This document shows positions 9,592-20,462 of a stretch of DNA of 64,000 bases, piece by piece (position 1 is the first letter of the stretch; every line of letters starts with the position of its first letter). This DNA comes from Pseudonocardia ammonioxydans. GTDB lineage: Bacteria; Actinomycetota; Actinomycetes; Mycobacteriales; Pseudonocardiaceae. The translations under genes and the position numbers were made by a program. The stretch lies in assembly GCF_900115005.1 (NCBI RefSeq), contig NZ_FOUY01000001.1:1-64000 (forward strand). The letters are read 5' to 3'. The notes under the pieces are model-generated. The model did no database searches. It saw only the letters and a list, made by a program, of their open reading frames with translations, and was not told the origin of the DNA.

Positions 9592-9948
9592 CTACTTGGC
9601 CTTCTCGAGGATCTCCACCAGCCGCCAGCGCTTGGTCGCCGACAGCGGACGGGTCTCCATGAGGCGGACACGGTCGCCGATGCCGGCGGTGTTCTCCTCG
9701 TCGTGCGCCTTGACCTTGTTGGTCCGGCGGATGACCTTGCCGTAGAGCGGGTGCTTGACCCGGTCCTCGAGGGACACGGTCACGGTCTTGTCCATCTTGT
9801 CGGACACGACCAGGCCCTCACGGACCTTCCGCTCCCCGCGCTGCCCCTCGGGCTGCACCTGTGCCGTGTGCGGCTTGGTCGCCGCCGTCGCGTCCTCGGT
9901 CACGCTGCGGACGTCCGCGCTCACACCACTGCTCGCGTCGTCGCTCAT
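9592..9948 (-). CDS. rpsQ: 30S ribosomal protein S17
   Basis: 16S rRNA-binding OB-fold protein (118 residues). The conserved domain starts near residue 40 ([19 protein letters not shown]) and includes [23 protein letters not shown]. The first 38 residues are an acidic/Ala-rich extension not seen in E. coli but common in actinobacteria. The start overlaps the rpmC stop (ATGA), which supports the long form. Confidence 0.95.
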   Translation of the reverse strand: MSDDASSGVSADVRSVTEDATAATKPHTAQVQPEGQRGERKVREGLVVSDKMDKTVTVSLEDRVKHPLYGKVIRRTNKVKAHDEENTAGIGDRVRLMETRPLSATKRWRLVEILEKAK

Positions 9949-10190
9949 GCCGCGCCCTCGCTCTCGGTCGGGGCGGCGGACAGGCCGAGCTCACGCTCGC
10001 GCATCACCGTGTAGCAGCGCGCGATGTCGTGGCGGACGGCCCGCAGCCGCCGGTTGTTGTCCAGCTGCCCGGTGGCCATCTGGAAGCGGAGGTTGAACAG
10101 CTCCTCCTTGGCCTCCCGCACCCGCACGACCAGCTCCTCGTCGGAGAGCTCACGCAGCTCGGCTGCCTTGGTGTTACCGCTGCTCGCCAT
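9945..10190 (-). CDS. rpmC: 50S ribosomal protein L29
   Basis: Small helical protein at the polypeptide exit tunnel (81 residues). The family core [20 protein letters not shown] and [15 protein letters not shown] is present. The start overlaps the rplP stop by one base (TGATG) and the end overlaps the rpsQ start by four bases. Confidence 0.96.
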   Translation of the reverse strand: MASSGNTKAAELRELSDEELVVRVREAKEELFNLRFQMATGQLDNNRRLRAVRHDIARCYTVMRERELGLSAAPTESEGAA

Positions 10191-10609
10191 CAGATGTCAC
10201 CACCCTCACGGGACACGATCCGGCACTTCATGGGCAGCTTGTGCATGGCCCGGCGCAGCGCCTCGTGGGCCGTCTCCTTGTTCGGGAAGGTCATCTCGAA
10301 CATCACCCGGCCGGGCTTGACGTTCGCGACCCAGCGCTCCGGCGAACCCTTGCCGGAACCCATCCGGGTCTCGGCGGGCTTCTTCGTCATCGGGATGTCC
10401 GGGAAGATGTTGATCCAGATCTTCCCGCCACGACGGATGTGCCGGTTGATCGCGATACGCGCCGACTCGATCTGCCGGTTCGTCACGTAGGCCGGCTCCA
10501 GCGCCTGGATGCCCCAGTCACCGAAGGTGACCGCGGTGCCGCCGCTGGCCATGCCCTTGCGCTTGGGCCGGTGCTGCTTGCGGTGCTTGACCTTGCGTGG
10601 GATCAGCAT
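10190..10609 (-). CDS. rplP: 50S ribosomal protein L16
   Basis: Large-subunit protein contacting the A-site tRNA elbow (139 residues). The N-terminus [19 protein letters not shown] and the C-terminal segment [17 protein letters not shown] are diagnostic. It lies four bases downstream of rpsC and is coupled to rpmC. Nothing unusual. Confidence 0.97.
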   Translation of the reverse strand: MLIPRKVKHRKQHRPKRKGMASGGTAVTFGDWGIQALEPAYVTNRQIESARIAINRHIRRGGKIWINIFPDIPMTKKPAETRMGSGKGSPERWVANVKPGRVMFEMTFPNKETAHEALRRAMHKLPMKCRIVSREGGDI

Positions 10610-10612
10610 CGG

Positions 10613-11458
10613 TCAGCTCTCCCCACCGTTGCTCTGGTTCTCACCGGAGGCAGGGGCCTCGGCGGTCGCCGTGCCGGCGCCGCCGCCCTGGCCGCCGCCG
10701 CTCTGCGCGGCGCGTCCGGCCTCGGTGCTGGTCGCAGTGGTGCCCGAGGCACCGGAGCGGCGACGGGCCGGACGCTCGCGGCGCGGGCCGCGGCCCGGCG
10801 CCTCGGCGGCCGGAGCACCCTCGCGGCGGCCACCGACGACGTCACCCTTGTAGATCCAGACCTTCACGCCGATCCGGCCGAAGGAGGTCCGGGCCTCGAA
10901 CAGGCCGTAGTCGATGTCCGCGCGCAGCGTGTGCAGCGGCACGCGCCCCTCGCGGTAGAACTCCGACCGCGACATCTCGGCACCGCCGAGCCGGCCCGAG
11001 CACTGCACCCGGATGCCCTTGACCTGCGGGCTGCGCATGGCCGACTGGATGGCCTTGCGCATGGCCCGCCGGAAGGCGACCCGGTTCGACAGCTGCTCGG
11101 CCACGCCCTGCGCGACGAGCTGCGCGTCCGACTCCGAGGCCTTGACCTCGAGGATGTTCAGCTGGACCTGCTTCTTGGTCAGCTTCTCCAGGTTGCCCCG
11201 GATCCGGTCGGCCTCCGCGCCGCGGCGGCCGATCACGATGCCCGGACGGGCGGTGTGGATGTCCACCCGCACCCGGTCCCGGGTCCGCTCGATCTCGACC
11301 TTGGAGATGCCGGCCCGCTCCATGCCCTTGGAGAGCATCTTGCGGATCTCGACGTCCTCCTTGACGTACTCGGAGTACTGCTTGTCGGCGTACCAGCGCG
11401 ACTTCCAGTCCGTGGTGATGCCCAGGCGGAAGCCGTGCGGGTTGATCTTCTGCCCCAT
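10613..11458 (-). CDS. rpsC: 30S ribosomal protein S3
   Basis: Small-subunit protein at the mRNA entry channel (281 residues). The KH domain lies in the first half ([18 protein letters not shown]) and the S3 C-terminal domain follows ([20 protein letters not shown]). After about residue 210 comes a low-complexity Ala/Gly/Arg tail of some 70 residues, longer than in E. coli but common in actinobacteria. The gene is coupled to rplV by a one-base overlap. Confidence 0.97.
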   Translation of the reverse strand: MGQKINPHGFRLGITTDWKSRWYADKQYSEYVKEDVEIRKMLSKGMERAGISKVEIERTRDRVRVDIHTARPGIVIGRRGAEADRIRGNLEKLTKKQVQLNILEVKASESDAQLVAQGVAEQLSNRVAFRRAMRKAIQSAMRSPQVKGIRVQCSGRLGGAEMSRSEFYREGRVPLHTLRADIDYGLFEARTSFGRIGVKVWIYKGDVVGGRREGAPAAEAPGRGPRRERPARRRSGASGTTATSTEAGRAAQSGGGQGGGAGTATAEAPASGENQSNGGES

Positions 11459-11883
11459 CAGCGGGCCCTCCCCTTCACACCACGACGGCCGGCCTTACCG
11501 GGAACCGACTCGACCTCGATGGTGATGTGGCTCGTCCGCTTGCGGATCCGGTAGGCGCGCCCCTGGGCACGCGGCCGGATGCGCTTGAGCGTCGGCCCCT
11601 CGTCGACCATCGCCACGGCCACCACGAGGGTGTCCGGGTCCAGGTCCAGGTTGTTCTCGGCGTTGGCCGCGGCGCTCGCCACGACCTTCGCGACCGGCTC
11701 GGCCGCGGACTGCGGCGAGAACCGCAGGATCGCCAACGCCTCGTCGACCGGCAGGCCGCGGACCAGGTCCACGACACGGCGGGTCTTCATCGGCGAGCTG
11801 CGGACGAACCGCGCCACGGCGCGCGCACGAGTCGGCTCGAGCGCAGCGCCGGTGGTCTCGTCAGACGTCACTGCGTCTGCCAT
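11458..11883 (-). CDS. rplV: 50S ribosomal protein L22
   Basis: Large-subunit protein lining the exit tunnel (141 residues); the loop near the end is where macrolide-affecting changes occur. The core [19 protein letters not shown] and the C-terminal [20 protein letters not shown] are intact. I take the ATG at 11883; a GTG at 11892 is too close to the AGGAG ribosome site to be favoured. It is preceded by rpsS. Confidence 0.95.
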   Translation of the reverse strand: MADAVTSDETTGAALEPTRARAVARFVRSSPMKTRRVVDLVRGLPVDEALAILRFSPQSAAEPVAKVVASAAANAENNLDLDPDTLVVAVAMVDEGPTLKRIRPRAQGRAYRIRKRTSHITIEVESVPGKAGRRGVKGRAR

Positions 11884-11920
11884 CTTCTCCACCTCTCCTT
11901 GTCGCTACTCGGGCCGGCTT

Positions 11921-12202
11921 CTAGCGCCGACGCGCCTTGCGGTCGTCCTTGATGTGGCCCCGGAAGGTCCGGGTCGGGGCGAACTCGCCCAGCTTGTGCC
12001 CGACCATCGAGTCGGACACGAAGACCGGCACGTGCTTGCGGCCGTCGTGCACCGCGATCGTGTGGCCGATCATGTCCGGGATGACGGTCGACCGACGTGA
12101 CCACGTGCGGATGACGGTCTTCTTGCCGGACTCGTTGAGGGCGTCCACCTTCTTGAGCAGGTGGTCGTCCACGAAGGGGCCCTTCTTCAGGCTGCGCGGC
12201 AT
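11921..12202 (-). CDS. rpsS: 30S ribosomal protein S19
   Basis: Head protein of the small subunit (93 residues). It begins [20 protein letters not shown] and contains the signature [16 protein letters not shown]. Standard length, between rplB and rplV in the S10 operon. Confidence 0.97.
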   Translation of the reverse strand: MPRSLKKGPFVDDHLLKKVDALNESGKKTVIRTWSRRSTVIPDMIGHTIAVHDGRKHVPVFVSDSMVGHKLGEFAPTRTFRGHIKDDRKARRR

Positions 12203-12216
12203 CTTTACCTCCCTGC

Positions 12217-13050
12217 TCAGCGCTTCTTGCCGGTACGGCGCCGGCGGACGATCAACTTGTCGGAGGGCTTGGTGCGACGGGTGCGGCCCTCGGGGGTACC
12301 GGCCGGGTTGACCGGGTGCCGGCCACCGGAGGTACGCCCCTCACCACCGCCGTGCGGGTGGTCCACCGGGTTCATGACGACACCACGGACGGTCGGGCGC
12401 TTGCCCTTCCACCGCATCCGGCCTGCCTTGCCCCAGTTGATGTTGGCGTGCTCCGAGTTGCCGACCGCGCCGACGGTGGCGCGGCAGCGCACGTCGACGT
12501 TGCGGATCTCGCCGGAGGGCATCCGCAGCTGCGCGTAGGGCCCGTCCTTGGCGACCAGCTGGACGCCGGAACCCGCCGAGCGCGCGATCTTGGCACCGCC
12601 GCCGGGGCGGAGCTCGATCGCGTGCACCACGGTGCCCGTCGGGATGTTGCGCAGCGGCAGGTTGTTGCCCACCTTGATGTCGGCCCGGGGGCCGTTCTCG
12701 ATCCGGTCGCCCTGCTTCAGGCGGGCCGGCGCGATGATGTAGCGCTTCTCGCCGTCCGCGTAGTGCAGCAGCGCGATCCGCGAGGTGCGGTTCGGGTCGT
12801 ACTCGATGTGCGCGACCTTGGCCGGCACACCGTCCTTGTCGTTGCGCCGGAAGTCGATCAGGCGGTAGGCACGCTTGTGCCCCCCACCCTGGTGCCGGGT
12901 GGTGATCCGCCCGTGCGCGTTGCGGCCGCCCTTGTTGTGCAGCGGACGCACCAGCGACTTCTCCGGGAAGTCCCGGGTGATCTCGGCGAAGTCCGCTCCG
13001 CTCGAGCCACGGCGGCCCGGCGTCGTCGGCTTGTGCTTACGAATGGCCAT
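12217..13050 (-). CDS. rplB: 50S ribosomal protein L2
   Basis: Core large-subunit protein needed for peptidyl-transferase activity (277 residues). The essential histidine region near [13 protein letters not shown] is intact, and the N-terminal RNA-binding part ([18 protein letters not shown]) is typical. It is encoded between rplW and rpsS; length and end (RRRTGKKR) are normal. Confidence 0.97.
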   Translation of the reverse strand: MAIRKHKPTTPGRRGSSGADFAEITRDFPEKSLVRPLHNKGGRNAHGRITTRHQGGGHKRAYRLIDFRRNDKDGVPAKVAHIEYDPNRTSRIALLHYADGEKRYIIAPARLKQGDRIENGPRADIKVGNNLPLRNIPTGTVVHAIELRPGGGAKIARSAGSGVQLVAKDGPYAQLRMPSGEIRNVDVRCRATVGAVGNSEHANINWGKAGRMRWKGKRPTVRGVVMNPVDHPHGGGEGRTSGGRHPVNPAGTPEGRTRRTKPSDKLIVRRRRTGKKR

Positions 13051-13066
13051 GGGTCAGCTCGCTCCC

Positions 13067-13366
13067 TCAGCTCGCCTGGCCACCGAACACGTCGATCGCC
13101 TTGCTCTCCTCGGAGAGCGTGACGATCGCGCGCTTGGTGTCCTTGCGCTTGCCGTAGCCGGTGCGGGAGCGCTTGCGCTTGCCCGGGCGGTTCAGCGTGT
13201 TCACGCTGGTCACCTTGACCCCGAACACCTTCTCCACGGCGATCTTGATCTGGGTCTTGTTCGCGTCCGGCGCCACGACGAAGGTGTACTGGCGCTCGTC
13301 GAGCAGCCCGTAGCTCTTCTCCGAGACGACCGGCGCGAGCAGCACGTCCCGCGGGTCCGTGATCAC
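13067..13366 (-). CDS. rplW: 50S ribosomal protein L23
   Basis: Exit-tunnel protein that docks SRP and trigger factor (99 residues). [20 protein letters not shown] and the Arg/Lys loop [17 protein letters not shown] are characteristic. Its start overlaps the rplD stop by four bases (ATGA). Confidence 0.97.
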   Translation of the reverse strand: MITDPRDVLLAPVVSEKSYGLLDERQYTFVVAPDANKTQIKIAVEKVFGVKVTSVNTLNRPGKRKRSRTGYGKRKDTKRAIVTLSEESKAIDVFGGQAS

Positions 13367-14049
13367 TTGGCGGCCTCCTCAGCAGCAGCCCGGCGGCTCG
13401 CGGCCTTCGGCGTGGCGATCGGGCCGGCCAGGAACTCGTCCAGCGCCGTCTGCGTGAACAGCACGACGTCGTTGACGAGCACGTCGTGGGTGTTCAGCTG
13501 GTCGGGCGCGATCAGGTGGACCTGCGGCAGGTTGCGCAGGCTCAGCAGCGCGGTCTCGGCGGTCCGCTCGACGACCGCGAGCACCCGCTTCACACCGGTC
13601 TCCGGCAGCACGGCCTCGAGGGCGGTGCGGGCCGCCTTGGTGGACGGGACGTCGCCCTCCACCAGCGAGGACACGACGTGCACGCGGCCCGCACGGGCCC
13701 GGTCCGAGAGGGCTCCGCGCAGCGCGGCGGCCTTCATCTTCTTCGGGGTCCGCTGCGAGTAGTCCCGCGGCGTCGGGCCGTGCACGGTGCCACCACCGGC
13801 GAACTGCGGCGCGCGGACCGAACCCTGACGGGCGCGGCCGGTGCCCTTCTGCCGGTACGGCTTCTTGCCACCGCCGCGGACCTCGCCGCGGGTCTTGGTG
13901 TCGTGCGAGCCCTGACGCGCCGCGTTCAGCTGCGCGGTCACGACCTGGTGCATGAGGGCGATGTTCGCCGTCACGTCGAAGACGTGGTCGGGCAGCTCGA
14001 CGCTGCCGTTCGCGGCGCCCTCCGGCGTCTTGATCTGCACGGTGCTCAC
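13363..14049 (-). CDS. rplD: 50S ribosomal protein L4
   Basis: Exit-tunnel constriction protein (228 residues); in E. coli it represses its own operon. The tunnel loop [21 protein letters not shown] is recognisable. The GTG start at 14049 overlaps the rplC stop (GTGA). A short Ala-rich C-terminal tail is present. Gene order is standard. Confidence 0.97.
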   Translation of the reverse strand: MSTVQIKTPEGAANGSVELPDHVFDVTANIALMHQVVTAQLNAARQGSHDTKTRGEVRGGGKKPYRQKGTGRARQGSVRAPQFAGGGTVHGPTPRDYSQRTPKKMKAAALRGALSDRARAGRVHVVSSLVEGDVPSTKAARTALEAVLPETGVKRVLAVVERTAETALLSLRNLPQVHLIAPDQLNTHDVLVNDVVLFTQTALDEFLAGPIATPKAASRRAAAEEAAK

Positions 14050-14759
14050 TTGCCATCACCCTTCGCGGGGGTCTTCACCACGACGAGCCCGCCACGCGGA
14101 CCGGGCACCGCACCCTTGATGAGCAGCAGGCCACGCTCGGCGTCCACGCGGTGGACCTTGAGGTTCTGCGTGGTCTGGCGGTTGGAGCCCATCCGGCCCG
14201 GCAGGCGCACGCCCTTGAACACGCGGCCCGGGGTGGCGCAGCCACCGATCGAGCCCGGGGAGCGGTGCTTGCGCTGGGTGCCGTGCGAGGCGCCCAGGCC
14301 GGCGAAGCCGTGACGCTTCATGACACCGGCGAAGCCCTTGCCCTTGGTGACGCCGACGACGTCGACCTCGGGGACCTCGGCGAACGCCTCGGCGGTGACC
14401 TCCTGGCCGGGCGCGTAGTCCGCGGCGTCGGAGGTGCGCAGCTCCAGCAGGTGCCGGCGCGGCGTGACGCCCGCCTTGGCGAAGTGGCCGGACTCCGGCT
14501 TGTTCACCTTGCGCGGGTCGATCGCACCGGAGGCGAGCTGGACGGCGGTGTAGCCGTCGGTCTCGGCCGACCGGATCTGGGTCACGACGTTCGGCGCAAC
14601 CTGCACCACGGTGACCGGCACGACGTGGTTGTTCTCGTCGAAGACCTGGGTCATCCCGAGCTTGGTGCCCAGGACCCCGGTGACCTTCTTCGGCTGCCTG
14701 GTCGCAGTCGTCTTCTTGATCGAAGCAGTCGCTGAACTCACAGTCATCGCCCCCGTCAC
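14046..14759 (-). CDS. rplC: 50S ribosomal protein L3
   Basis: Assembly-initiator large-subunit protein near the peptidyl-transferase centre (up to 237 residues). The conserved start of the fold is [15 protein letters not shown] near residue 27, and the signature [13 protein letters not shown] is present. The GTG at 14759 overlaps the rpsJ stop (GTGA), but an ATG at 14747 is an equally possible start; the first 25 residues are not conserved. Confidence 0.95.
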   Translation of the reverse strand: MTGAMTVSSATASIKKTTATRQPKKVTGVLGTKLGMTQVFDENNHVVPVTVVQVAPNVVTQIRSAETDGYTAVQLASGAIDPRKVNKPESGHFAKAGVTPRRHLLELRTSDAADYAPGQEVTAEAFAEVPEVDVVGVTKGKGFAGVMKRHGFAGLGASHGTQRKHRSPGSIGGCATPGRVFKGVRLPGRMGSNRQTTQNLKVHRVDAERGLLLIKGAVPGPRGGLVVVKTPAKGDGK

Positions 14760-15061
14760 TGAATGTTGACGTCGACGCTCGCCGGAAGGTCGATGCGCAT
14801 GAGCGCGTCGACCGTCTTCGGCGTCGGGTCGAGGATGTCGATCAGCCGCTTGTGCGTGCGCATCTCGAAGTGCTCGCGCGAGTCCTTGTACTTGTGCGGC
14901 GAGCGGATGACGCAGTACACGTTCTTCTCGGTGGGCAGCGGCACGGGGCCGACGACCCGAGCACCGGTGCGCGTCACGGTCTCCACGATCTTGCGAGCCG
15001 ACGCGTCGATTGCCTCGTGGTCATAGGCCTTGAGCCTGATGCGGATCTTCTGTCCCGCCAT
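14756..15061 (-). CDS. rpsJ: 30S ribosomal protein S10
   Basis: Small-subunit protein, and also NusE in transcription antitermination (101 residues). [22 protein letters not shown] and the signature [18 protein letters not shown] are diagnostic. It is the first gene of the S10 operon here, with 534 bp of non-coding DNA separating it from tuf. Confidence 0.97.
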   Translation of the reverse strand: MAGQKIRIRLKAYDHEAIDASARKIVETVTRTGARVVGPVPLPTEKNVYCVIRSPHKYKDSREHFEMRTHKRLIDILDPTPKTVDALMRIDLPASVDVNIQ

Positions 15062-15422
15062 GGTCGTCGGTCGTCCTCTTCTTCCTGCCGCGGGGGTGCG
15101 CGGTGTCGGCCCGTCCAGAACTCGCGCCGTGCTGCCCCCGGGAACCCGGTGCGGCCGGCTGCGGCCCGTGCTCTGTTCAGGATTGTCGGCTGGTGGATCC
15201 GCACGCCCGGTCCACCGGGCTCACGCATCCTGCCGGGGCTCACCGGTCCACGAGGTCGGGCGTGTCGCGCCCGACCCCCAGGGGTGTACCCGGGTCACCG
15301 CGTCCCTCCCCCTGTGGGGCGGGCATGTCGCTTGATCTTCCTCGGCTCCGCGACCCTGCACCGATCGATCGGGGCGAACCCGTCGGCCGGAACACGGACG
15401 CGGAACCGAGGCTGACAACGAA

Positions 15423-15494
15423 CATGGCGCGTGGAGCGCGACTCCTGGACTACCGGCGGGGCCGGGAACAGGGGCGGCGCATCCACGCGCCATG
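15423..15494. repeat. 13-bp inverted repeat upstream of the S10 operon
   Basis: CATGGCGCGTGGA (15423-15435) and its exact reverse complement (15482-15494) are separated by 46 bases. It could be a stem in the tuf 3' end or a double regulator-binding site ahead of rpsJ. Confidence 0.75.
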
Positions 15495-15534
15495 CTCATC
15501 GTGCAACCCGTCAAGGATGCCACACGGCCGTGCG

Positions 15535-15585
15535 ACCCCCTCGACCGGGGGGTGGGTAGCGGGGCGACCGGCCGGAGACCGGCCG
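15535..15585 (-). terminator. tuf terminator region, two GC hairpins
   Basis: Immediately after the tuf stop lie a stem CGGCCGG/CCGGCCG (15569-15575 with 15579-15585) and a stem ACCCCC/GGGGGT (15535-15540 with 15548-15553). No T tract, which is normal in actinobacteria. Confidence 0.5.
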
Positions 15586-15595
15586 TCCCGCGACC

Positions 15596-16789
15596 TCAGC
15601 TGTTGATCTTGGTGACCTGGCCGGCACCCACGGTCCGACCACCCTCGCGGATGGCGAACTGCAGGCCCTCCTCCATGGCGATCGGCTGGATCAGCTGAAC
15701 GCTCATCGAGGTGTTGTCACCCGGCATGACCATCTCGGTGCCCTGCGGGAGGGTCACGACACCGGTCACGTCGGTCGTCCGGAAGTAGAACTGCGGACGG
15801 TAGTTGTTGAAGAACGGGGTGTGACGGCCGCCCTCGTCCTTGCCCAGGATGTAGACCTGGCCCTCGAACTCGGTGTGCGGGGTGATCGAACCCGGCTTCA
15901 CGACGACCTGGCCGCGCTCGACGTCGTCACGCTTGATGCCACGCAGCAGCAGACCGACGTTCTCGCCGGCACGCCCCTCGTCGAGGATCTTGCGGAACAT
16001 CTCGACACCGGTGACCGTGGTCTTGGTCGACTTCGGCCGGATGCCGACGATCTCGACCTCCTCGTTCACCTTCACGATGCCGCGCTCGACGCGGCCGGTG
16101 ACGACGGTGCCGCGACCGGTGATCGTGAAGACGTCCTCGACGGGCATGAGGAACGGCTTCTCGATGTCGCGCTCCGGCTCCGGGATCGCCTCGTCGATGG
16201 CGTCCATGAGCTGGACGATCGCGTCGGCCCACTCGGTCTCGCCCTCGAGCGCCTTCAGCGCCGAGACGCGCACGATCGGGAGGTCGTCGCCCGGGTAGTC
16301 CTGCTCCGAGAGGAGCTCACGGACCTCCATCTCGACGAGCTCCATGATCTCCTCGTCGTCGACCATGTCCGCCTTGTTCAGGGCGACGACGATGTACGGC
16401 ACGCCGACCTGACGCGCGAGCAGCACGTGCTCACGGGTCTGCGGCATCGGGCCGTCGGTCGCGGCGACCACCAGGATGGCGCCGTCCATCTGGGCGGCAC
16501 CGGTGATCATGTTCTTCACGTAGTCGGCGTGCCCGGGGCAGTCGACGTGCGCGTAGTGCCGCTTCTCGGTCTGGTACTCGACGTGCGCGATGGAGATCGT
16601 GATACCGCGCTGGCGCTCTTCCGGCGCCTTGTCGATCATGTCGAACGCCGAAGCCTCGTTGAGGTTCGGGTAACGGTCGTGCAGAACCTTGGTGATGGCC
16701 GCCGTCAGCGTGGTCTTGCCGTGGTCGATGTGACCGATGGTGCCGATGTTGACGTGCGGCTTGGTCCGCTCGAACTTCGCCTTCGCCAC
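15596..16789 (-). CDS. tuf: elongation factor Tu
   Basis: GTPase delivering aminoacyl-tRNA to the ribosome (397 residues). G1 reads GHIDHGKT at residues 19-26, with isoleucine where E. coli has valine; the DCPGH and NKADM motifs follow. Domains II and III are complete ([25 protein letters not shown]) and the protein ends [11 protein letters not shown]. The start is GTG at 16789. It is the last gene of the str operon, separated from fusA by an unusual 314-bp repeat-bearing gap. Confidence 0.98.
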   Translation of the reverse strand: MAKAKFERTKPHVNIGTIGHIDHGKTTLTAAITKVLHDRYPNLNEASAFDMIDKAPEERQRGITISIAHVEYQTEKRHYAHVDCPGHADYVKNMITGAAQMDGAILVVAATDGPMPQTREHVLLARQVGVPYIVVALNKADMVDDEEIMELVEMEVRELLSEQDYPGDDLPIVRVSALKALEGETEWADAIVQLMDAIDEAIPEPERDIEKPFLMPVEDVFTITGRGTVVTGRVERGIVKVNEEVEIVGIRPKSTKTTVTGVEMFRKILDEGRAGENVGLLLRGIKRDDVERGQVVVKPGSITPHTEFEGQVYILGKDEGGRHTPFFNNYRPQFYFRTTDVTGVVTLPQGTEMVMPGDNTSMSVQLIQPIAMEEGLQFAIREGGRTVGAGQVTKINS

Positions 16790-16925
16790 TGCTGGTCCTC
16801 CTGGACTTCTGTCTTCTTCTCCGCCGTGCTGACGGCAGGTCTGTGGGGTGTGAGGTGCGGGCCGCGGACCTTACCGATCCGCGGACCGCGCCTTCCGAGC
16901 AGGTCGGACTGGGCGCCGACCGGCC

Positions 16926-17122
16926 CGCGAAGCGAGACTTACTCGCCCGTCGCCTTCGCTGTGTTCACTGCTCGGCTCCGGACTCGCTCCGCTCCGCGCT
17001 CGCTGACGCTCGCGGCGATGCTCACTCGCCCGTCGCCTTCACTGTGCTGTTCGCTCGACTCCGGACTCGCTCCGCGCCGTGCTCGCTGACGCTCGCACGA
17101 TGCTCACTCGCCCGTCGCCTTC
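16926..17122 (-). repeat. tandem duplication of the 3' end of fusA (82/83-bp units)
   Basis: Reading the minus strand, the last 19 coding bases of fusA with its stop, plus about 63 following bases, form a unit (17122-17041) repeated at 17040-16958 and partly at 16957-16926. All copies start GAAGGCGACGGGCGAGT and carry a stop in the same place. The shared core is GAGCGTCAGCGAGC followed by GGAGCGAGTCCGGAG. The remaining 136 bp before tuf hold nothing I recognise. Confidence 0.9.
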
Positions 17123-19206
17123 GCGATGATCTCCTTGGCCACGTTCGCCGGAACCTCGGCGTACGAGTCGAAGACCATCGTGTAGTTCGCCCGGCCCTGG
17201 GTCCGCGACCGCAGGTCACCGACGTAGCCGAACATCTCGGACAGCGGCACGAGCGCCTTCACGACGCGGGCGCCGGCCCGCTCCTCCATGGCCTGGACCT
17301 GGCCGCGGCGGGAGTTGAGGTCGCCGATGACGTCACCCATGTAGTCCTCGGGGGTGGTGACCTCGACGGCCATCATCGGCTCGAGGATGGCGGGACTCGC
17401 CTTGCGAGCCGCCTCCTTGAACGCCATCGAACCGGCGACCTTGAAGGCCATCTCCGAGGAGTCGACCTCGTGGTACTGCCCGTCCAGCAGCGTGCACTTC
17501 ACACCGACCACGGGGTAGCCGGCCTGGATGCCGTACTGCATGGCGTCCTGGACACCCTGGTCGACCGACGGGATGTACTCCCGCGGGATGCGACCACCGG
17601 TGACCTTGTTCTCGAACTCGTACAGCGCACCGTCGCCGCCGGTGAGCGGCTCCAGGTTGACGATGACGCGGGCGAACTGCCCCGAGCCACCGGTCTGCTT
17701 CTTGTGCGTGTACTCGTGCTTCATGACCGGCTGCCGGATGGTCTCCCGGTAGGCGACCTGCGGCTTACCGATGTTCGCCTCGACCTTGAAGTCGGACTTC
17801 ATCCGGTGGACCAGCACCTCGAGGTGCAGCTCCCCCATGCCGGCGATGATCGTCTGACCGGTCTCGTCGTCCAGCGAGACCTGGAACGTCGGGTCCTCGT
17901 CGGCCAGCTTCTGGATCGCGGTGGACAGCTTCTCCTGGTCGGCCTTCGACTTCGGCTCGACGGCCACCTGGATGACCGGGTCCGGGAAGGTCATCGACTC
18001 GAGCACGATCGGGTTCTGCGGGTCGCAGAGGGTGTCACCGGTCGTGGTGTCCTTGAGACCGATCACCGCGTAGATGTGGCCGGCGAGGGCCTCGTCGATC
18101 GGGTTCTCCTTGTTGGAGTGCATCTGGAAGAGCTTCCCGATGCGCTCCTTGCGGTCCTTCGTCGAGTTGACGACCTGCGCCCCGGCCGCGATCCGGCCCG
18201 AGTAGACGCGCACGTAGGTCAGCTTACCGAAGAACGGGTGCGCGGCGATCTTGAACGCCAGCGCCGCGAACGGCTCGTCCTTGGACGGCTTGCGGCTGGC
18301 CGGGGTCTCCCCGTCGGTCAGGAAGCCCTCGACCGGCGGCACGTCGTACGGCGACGGCAGGTACGAGATCACCGCGTCCAGCAGCGGCTGGACACCCTTG
18401 TTCTTGAACGCCGAACCGCACAGCACCGGGAACGCCGACCGGCCGGTGACCAGCTTGCGGATGCCGCCCTTGATCTGCTCGGTGGTCAGCTCCTCGCCAC
18501 CGAAGTAGAGCTCCATGAGCTCGTCGTCGGTCTCGGCGACGGCCTCGATCAGCTGGGTGCGGTACTCCTGGGCCCGCTCCTGCAGCTCGGCGGGGATCTC
18601 CTCGACCGTGTAGTCCTCGCCCTTCGCGACCTCGCCGCGCCAGGTGAGGGCCCGCATCTCGACCAGGTCGACGACGCCGATGAACTCGCTCTCGCTGCCG
18701 ATCGGCAGCTGCAGGGGCAGCGGGGTCGCGCCGAGCCGGTCGGAGATGGTCTGGACCGTGAAGTAGAAGTCGGCGCCCAGCTTGTCCATCTTGTTGACGA
18801 AGCAGATGCGCGGGACGTCGTACTTGGTGGCCTGCCGCCAGACCTGCTCGGACTGCGGCTCGACCCCCTCCTTGCCGTCGAAGACCGCGACGGCGCCGTC
18901 GAGCACCCGCAGCGAGCGCTCCACCTCGACGGTGAAGTCGACGTGACCGGGGGTGTCGATGATGTTGATCTGGTGGTTGTCCCAGAAGCAGGTCGTCGCG
19001 GCCGACGTGATCGTGATGCCGCGCTTCTGCTCCTCCTCCATCCAGTCCATCGTCGCCGCGCCGTCGTGGGTCTCGCCCAGCTTGTGGTTGATCCCGGTGT
19101 AGTACAGGATCCGCTCGGTCGCGGTGGTCTTACCGGCGTCGATGTGAGCCATGATGCCGATGTTGCGGACCTTGGTGAGGTCCGTCAGCACGTCCTGTGT
19201 GGCCAC
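17104..19206 (-). CDS. fusA: elongation factor G
   Basis: Translocase GTPase (700 residues). G1 AHIDAGKTT lies at residues 20-28, then DTPGH and NKMDK; domains II-V are complete, with the domain IV loop near [12 protein letters not shown]. The start is GTG at 19206. The C-terminal sequence KATGE and its stop are repeated downstream, as if the end of the gene had been duplicated twice. The gene lies between rpsG and tuf. Confidence 0.98.
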   Translation of the reverse strand: MATQDVLTDLTKVRNIGIMAHIDAGKTTATERILYYTGINHKLGETHDGAATMDWMEEEQKRGITITSAATTCFWDNHQINIIDTPGHVDFTVEVERSLRVLDGAVAVFDGKEGVEPQSEQVWRQATKYDVPRICFVNKMDKLGADFYFTVQTISDRLGATPLPLQLPIGSESEFIGVVDLVEMRALTWRGEVAKGEDYTVEEIPAELQERAQEYRTQLIEAVAETDDELMELYFGGEELTTEQIKGGIRKLVTGRSAFPVLCGSAFKNKGVQPLLDAVISYLPSPYDVPPVEGFLTDGETPASRKPSKDEPFAALAFKIAAHPFFGKLTYVRVYSGRIAAGAQVVNSTKDRKERIGKLFQMHSNKENPIDEALAGHIYAVIGLKDTTTGDTLCDPQNPIVLESMTFPDPVIQVAVEPKSKADQEKLSTAIQKLADEDPTFQVSLDDETGQTIIAGMGELHLEVLVHRMKSDFKVEANIGKPQVAYRETIRQPVMKHEYTHKKQTGGSGQFARVIVNLEPLTGGDGALYEFENKVTGGRIPREYIPSVDQGVQDAMQYGIQAGYPVVGVKCTLLDGQYHEVDSSEMAFKVAGSMAFKEAARKASPAILEPMMAVEVTTPEDYMGDVIGDLNSRRGQVQAMEERAGARVVKALVPLSEMFGYVGDLRSRTQGRANYTMVFDSYAEVPANVAKEIIAKATGE

Positions 19207-19247
19207 TGCTCAGCTCTCCCTGCGAGTTGGCGTCCGACGGTGGCCGG

Positions 19248-19718
19248 TCACCAGCGGTAGTGGGCGAAGGCGCGGTTCGACTCCGCCATCTTGTGCATGT
19301 CCTCGCGCCGCTTGACGCTGGCGCCGAGGCCGTTGCTGGCGTCCAGCAGCTCGTTCATCAGGCGCTCGACCATCGTCTTCTCGCGGCGCTGGCCGGAGTA
19401 GGTGACCAGCCAGCGCAGACCCAGGGTGGTCTGCCGGGAGGCACGGACCTCGACCGGGACCTGGTAGGTCGCGCCACCGACACGGCGGCTGCGGACCTCG
19501 AGGGCCGGCTTCACGTTGTCCAGCGCGCGCTTGAGCGTGACGACGGGGTCGGTGCCCGTCTTGTCGCGGGTGCCCTCGAGGGCGGCGTAGACGATGCGCT
19601 CGGCGAGCGAGCGCTTGCCGTCCCTCAGGACCTTGTTCACCAGCTGGGTGACCAGCGGCGAGCCGTAGACCGGGTCCGAGACCAGCGGACGCTTCGGGGC
19701 GGGGCCCTTGCGGGGCAT
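19248..19718 (-). CDS. rpsG: 30S ribosomal protein S7
   Basis: Head-nucleating small-subunit protein (156 residues). [20 protein letters not shown] and the signature [19 protein letters not shown] are typical, with the C-terminal [13 protein letters not shown]. It is coupled to rpsL (the rpsL stop and the rpsG start overlap by one base). Confidence 0.97.
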   Translation of the reverse strand: MPRKGPAPKRPLVSDPVYGSPLVTQLVNKVLRDGKRSLAERIVYAALEGTRDKTGTDPVVTLKRALDNVKPALEVRSRRVGGATYQVPVEVRASRQTTLGLRWLVTYSGQRREKTMVERLMNELLDASNGLGASVKRREDMHKMAESNRAFAHYRW

Positions 19719-20092
19719 CAGCTCTTCTCCTTCTTCGCGCCGTAGCGGCTACGGGACTGCTTGCGGTTCTTGACACCCTGGGTGTCCAGCGACCCGCGGA
19801 TCACCTTGTAACGCACGCCCGGGAGGTCCTTCACACGGCCGCCGCGCACCAGCACGATGGAGTGCTCCTGCAGGTTGTGCCCCTCACCGGGGATGTACGC
19901 GGTGACCTCGATGCCGCTCGAGAGCCGCACGCGGGCGACCTTGCGCAGCGCGGAGTTCGGCTTCTTCGGGGTGGTGGTGTACACGCGGGTGCAGACCCCA
20001 CGGCGCTGGGGGCTGCCCTTCAGCGCCGCGGTCTTGGTCTTGGTGACCTTGTCCTCGCGGCCCTTACGGACCAACTGCTGGATCGTGGGCAT
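19718..20092 (-). CDS. rpsL: 30S ribosomal protein S12
   Basis: Decoding-centre protein (124 residues) and the streptomycin-resistance target. Both critical loops are wild type: [12 protein letters not shown] and [13 protein letters not shown], so no classical streptomycin-resistance change is present. It is the first gene of rpsL-rpsG-fusA-tuf, about 310 bases downstream of a clear promoter. Confidence 0.98.
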   Translation of the reverse strand: MPTIQQLVRKGREDKVTKTKTAALKGSPQRRGVCTRVYTTTPKKPNSALRKVARVRLSSGIEVTAYIPGEGHNLQEHSIVLVRGGRVKDLPGVRYKVIRGSLDTQGVKNRKQSRSRYGAKKEKS

Positions 20093-20411
20093 GAACCGTC
20101 TACTTCTTCCCGTCGACGTGGCTCGACTGTCTCGCTAGTCGCTGTTCTTCGTTCGTGGTGCTGAACTTCTGTACTCCGGGAGCCGGGCGCCGGCGTGGCT
20201 TCGGTACTGCTTCCGCCACCGTCGCGCCGGACCCCGAGGTCGGGCGTGTCGTCCCGCGCACGCTCGGAACCGGAAGGGCCCCGCGGAGGCTTTCGGGACG
20301 TCCACCGTGCCCGTCACCGGGACGCTTCGGGGACCCGGGCGGCGAGACCACCCGGATCCGCACGCCACGGGGCACGCGGACCGGCCCGACCGAAGTCGAG
20401 CGCAGGGCACA

Positions 20412-20441
20412 AGAGTACTCGGCCCTCTTCGAGACGGTCAA
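20412..20441 (-). promoter_or_regulatory. sigma-70-type promoter of the str operon
   Basis: On the minus strand TTGACC (20441-20436), an 18-base spacer and TACTCT (20417-20412). Transcription would start near 20405, giving a leader of about 310 bases before rpsL. Confidence 0.75.
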
Positions 20442-20443
20442 AG

Positions 20444-20462
20444 CGGGTCCGTCACGGACCCG
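20444..20462. repeat. inverted repeat abutting the str promoter
   Basis: CGGGTCCG, loop TCA, CGGACCCG, ending two bases before the -35 hexamer. This position suits an activator- or stringent-control-related site, but no known motif was recognised. Confidence 0.5.

Larger units (their letters stand above)
15062..15595. other. tuf-rpsJ intergenic region (534 bp)
   Basis: No credible gene on either strand. On the minus strand it should contain the tuf terminator (two hairpins at 15535-15585) and the S10-operon promoter. I could not find a convincing -35/-10 pair; the candidates TTGACG and TTGTCA lack a good -10. A 13-bp inverted repeat lies at 15423-15494. Confidence 0.6.
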
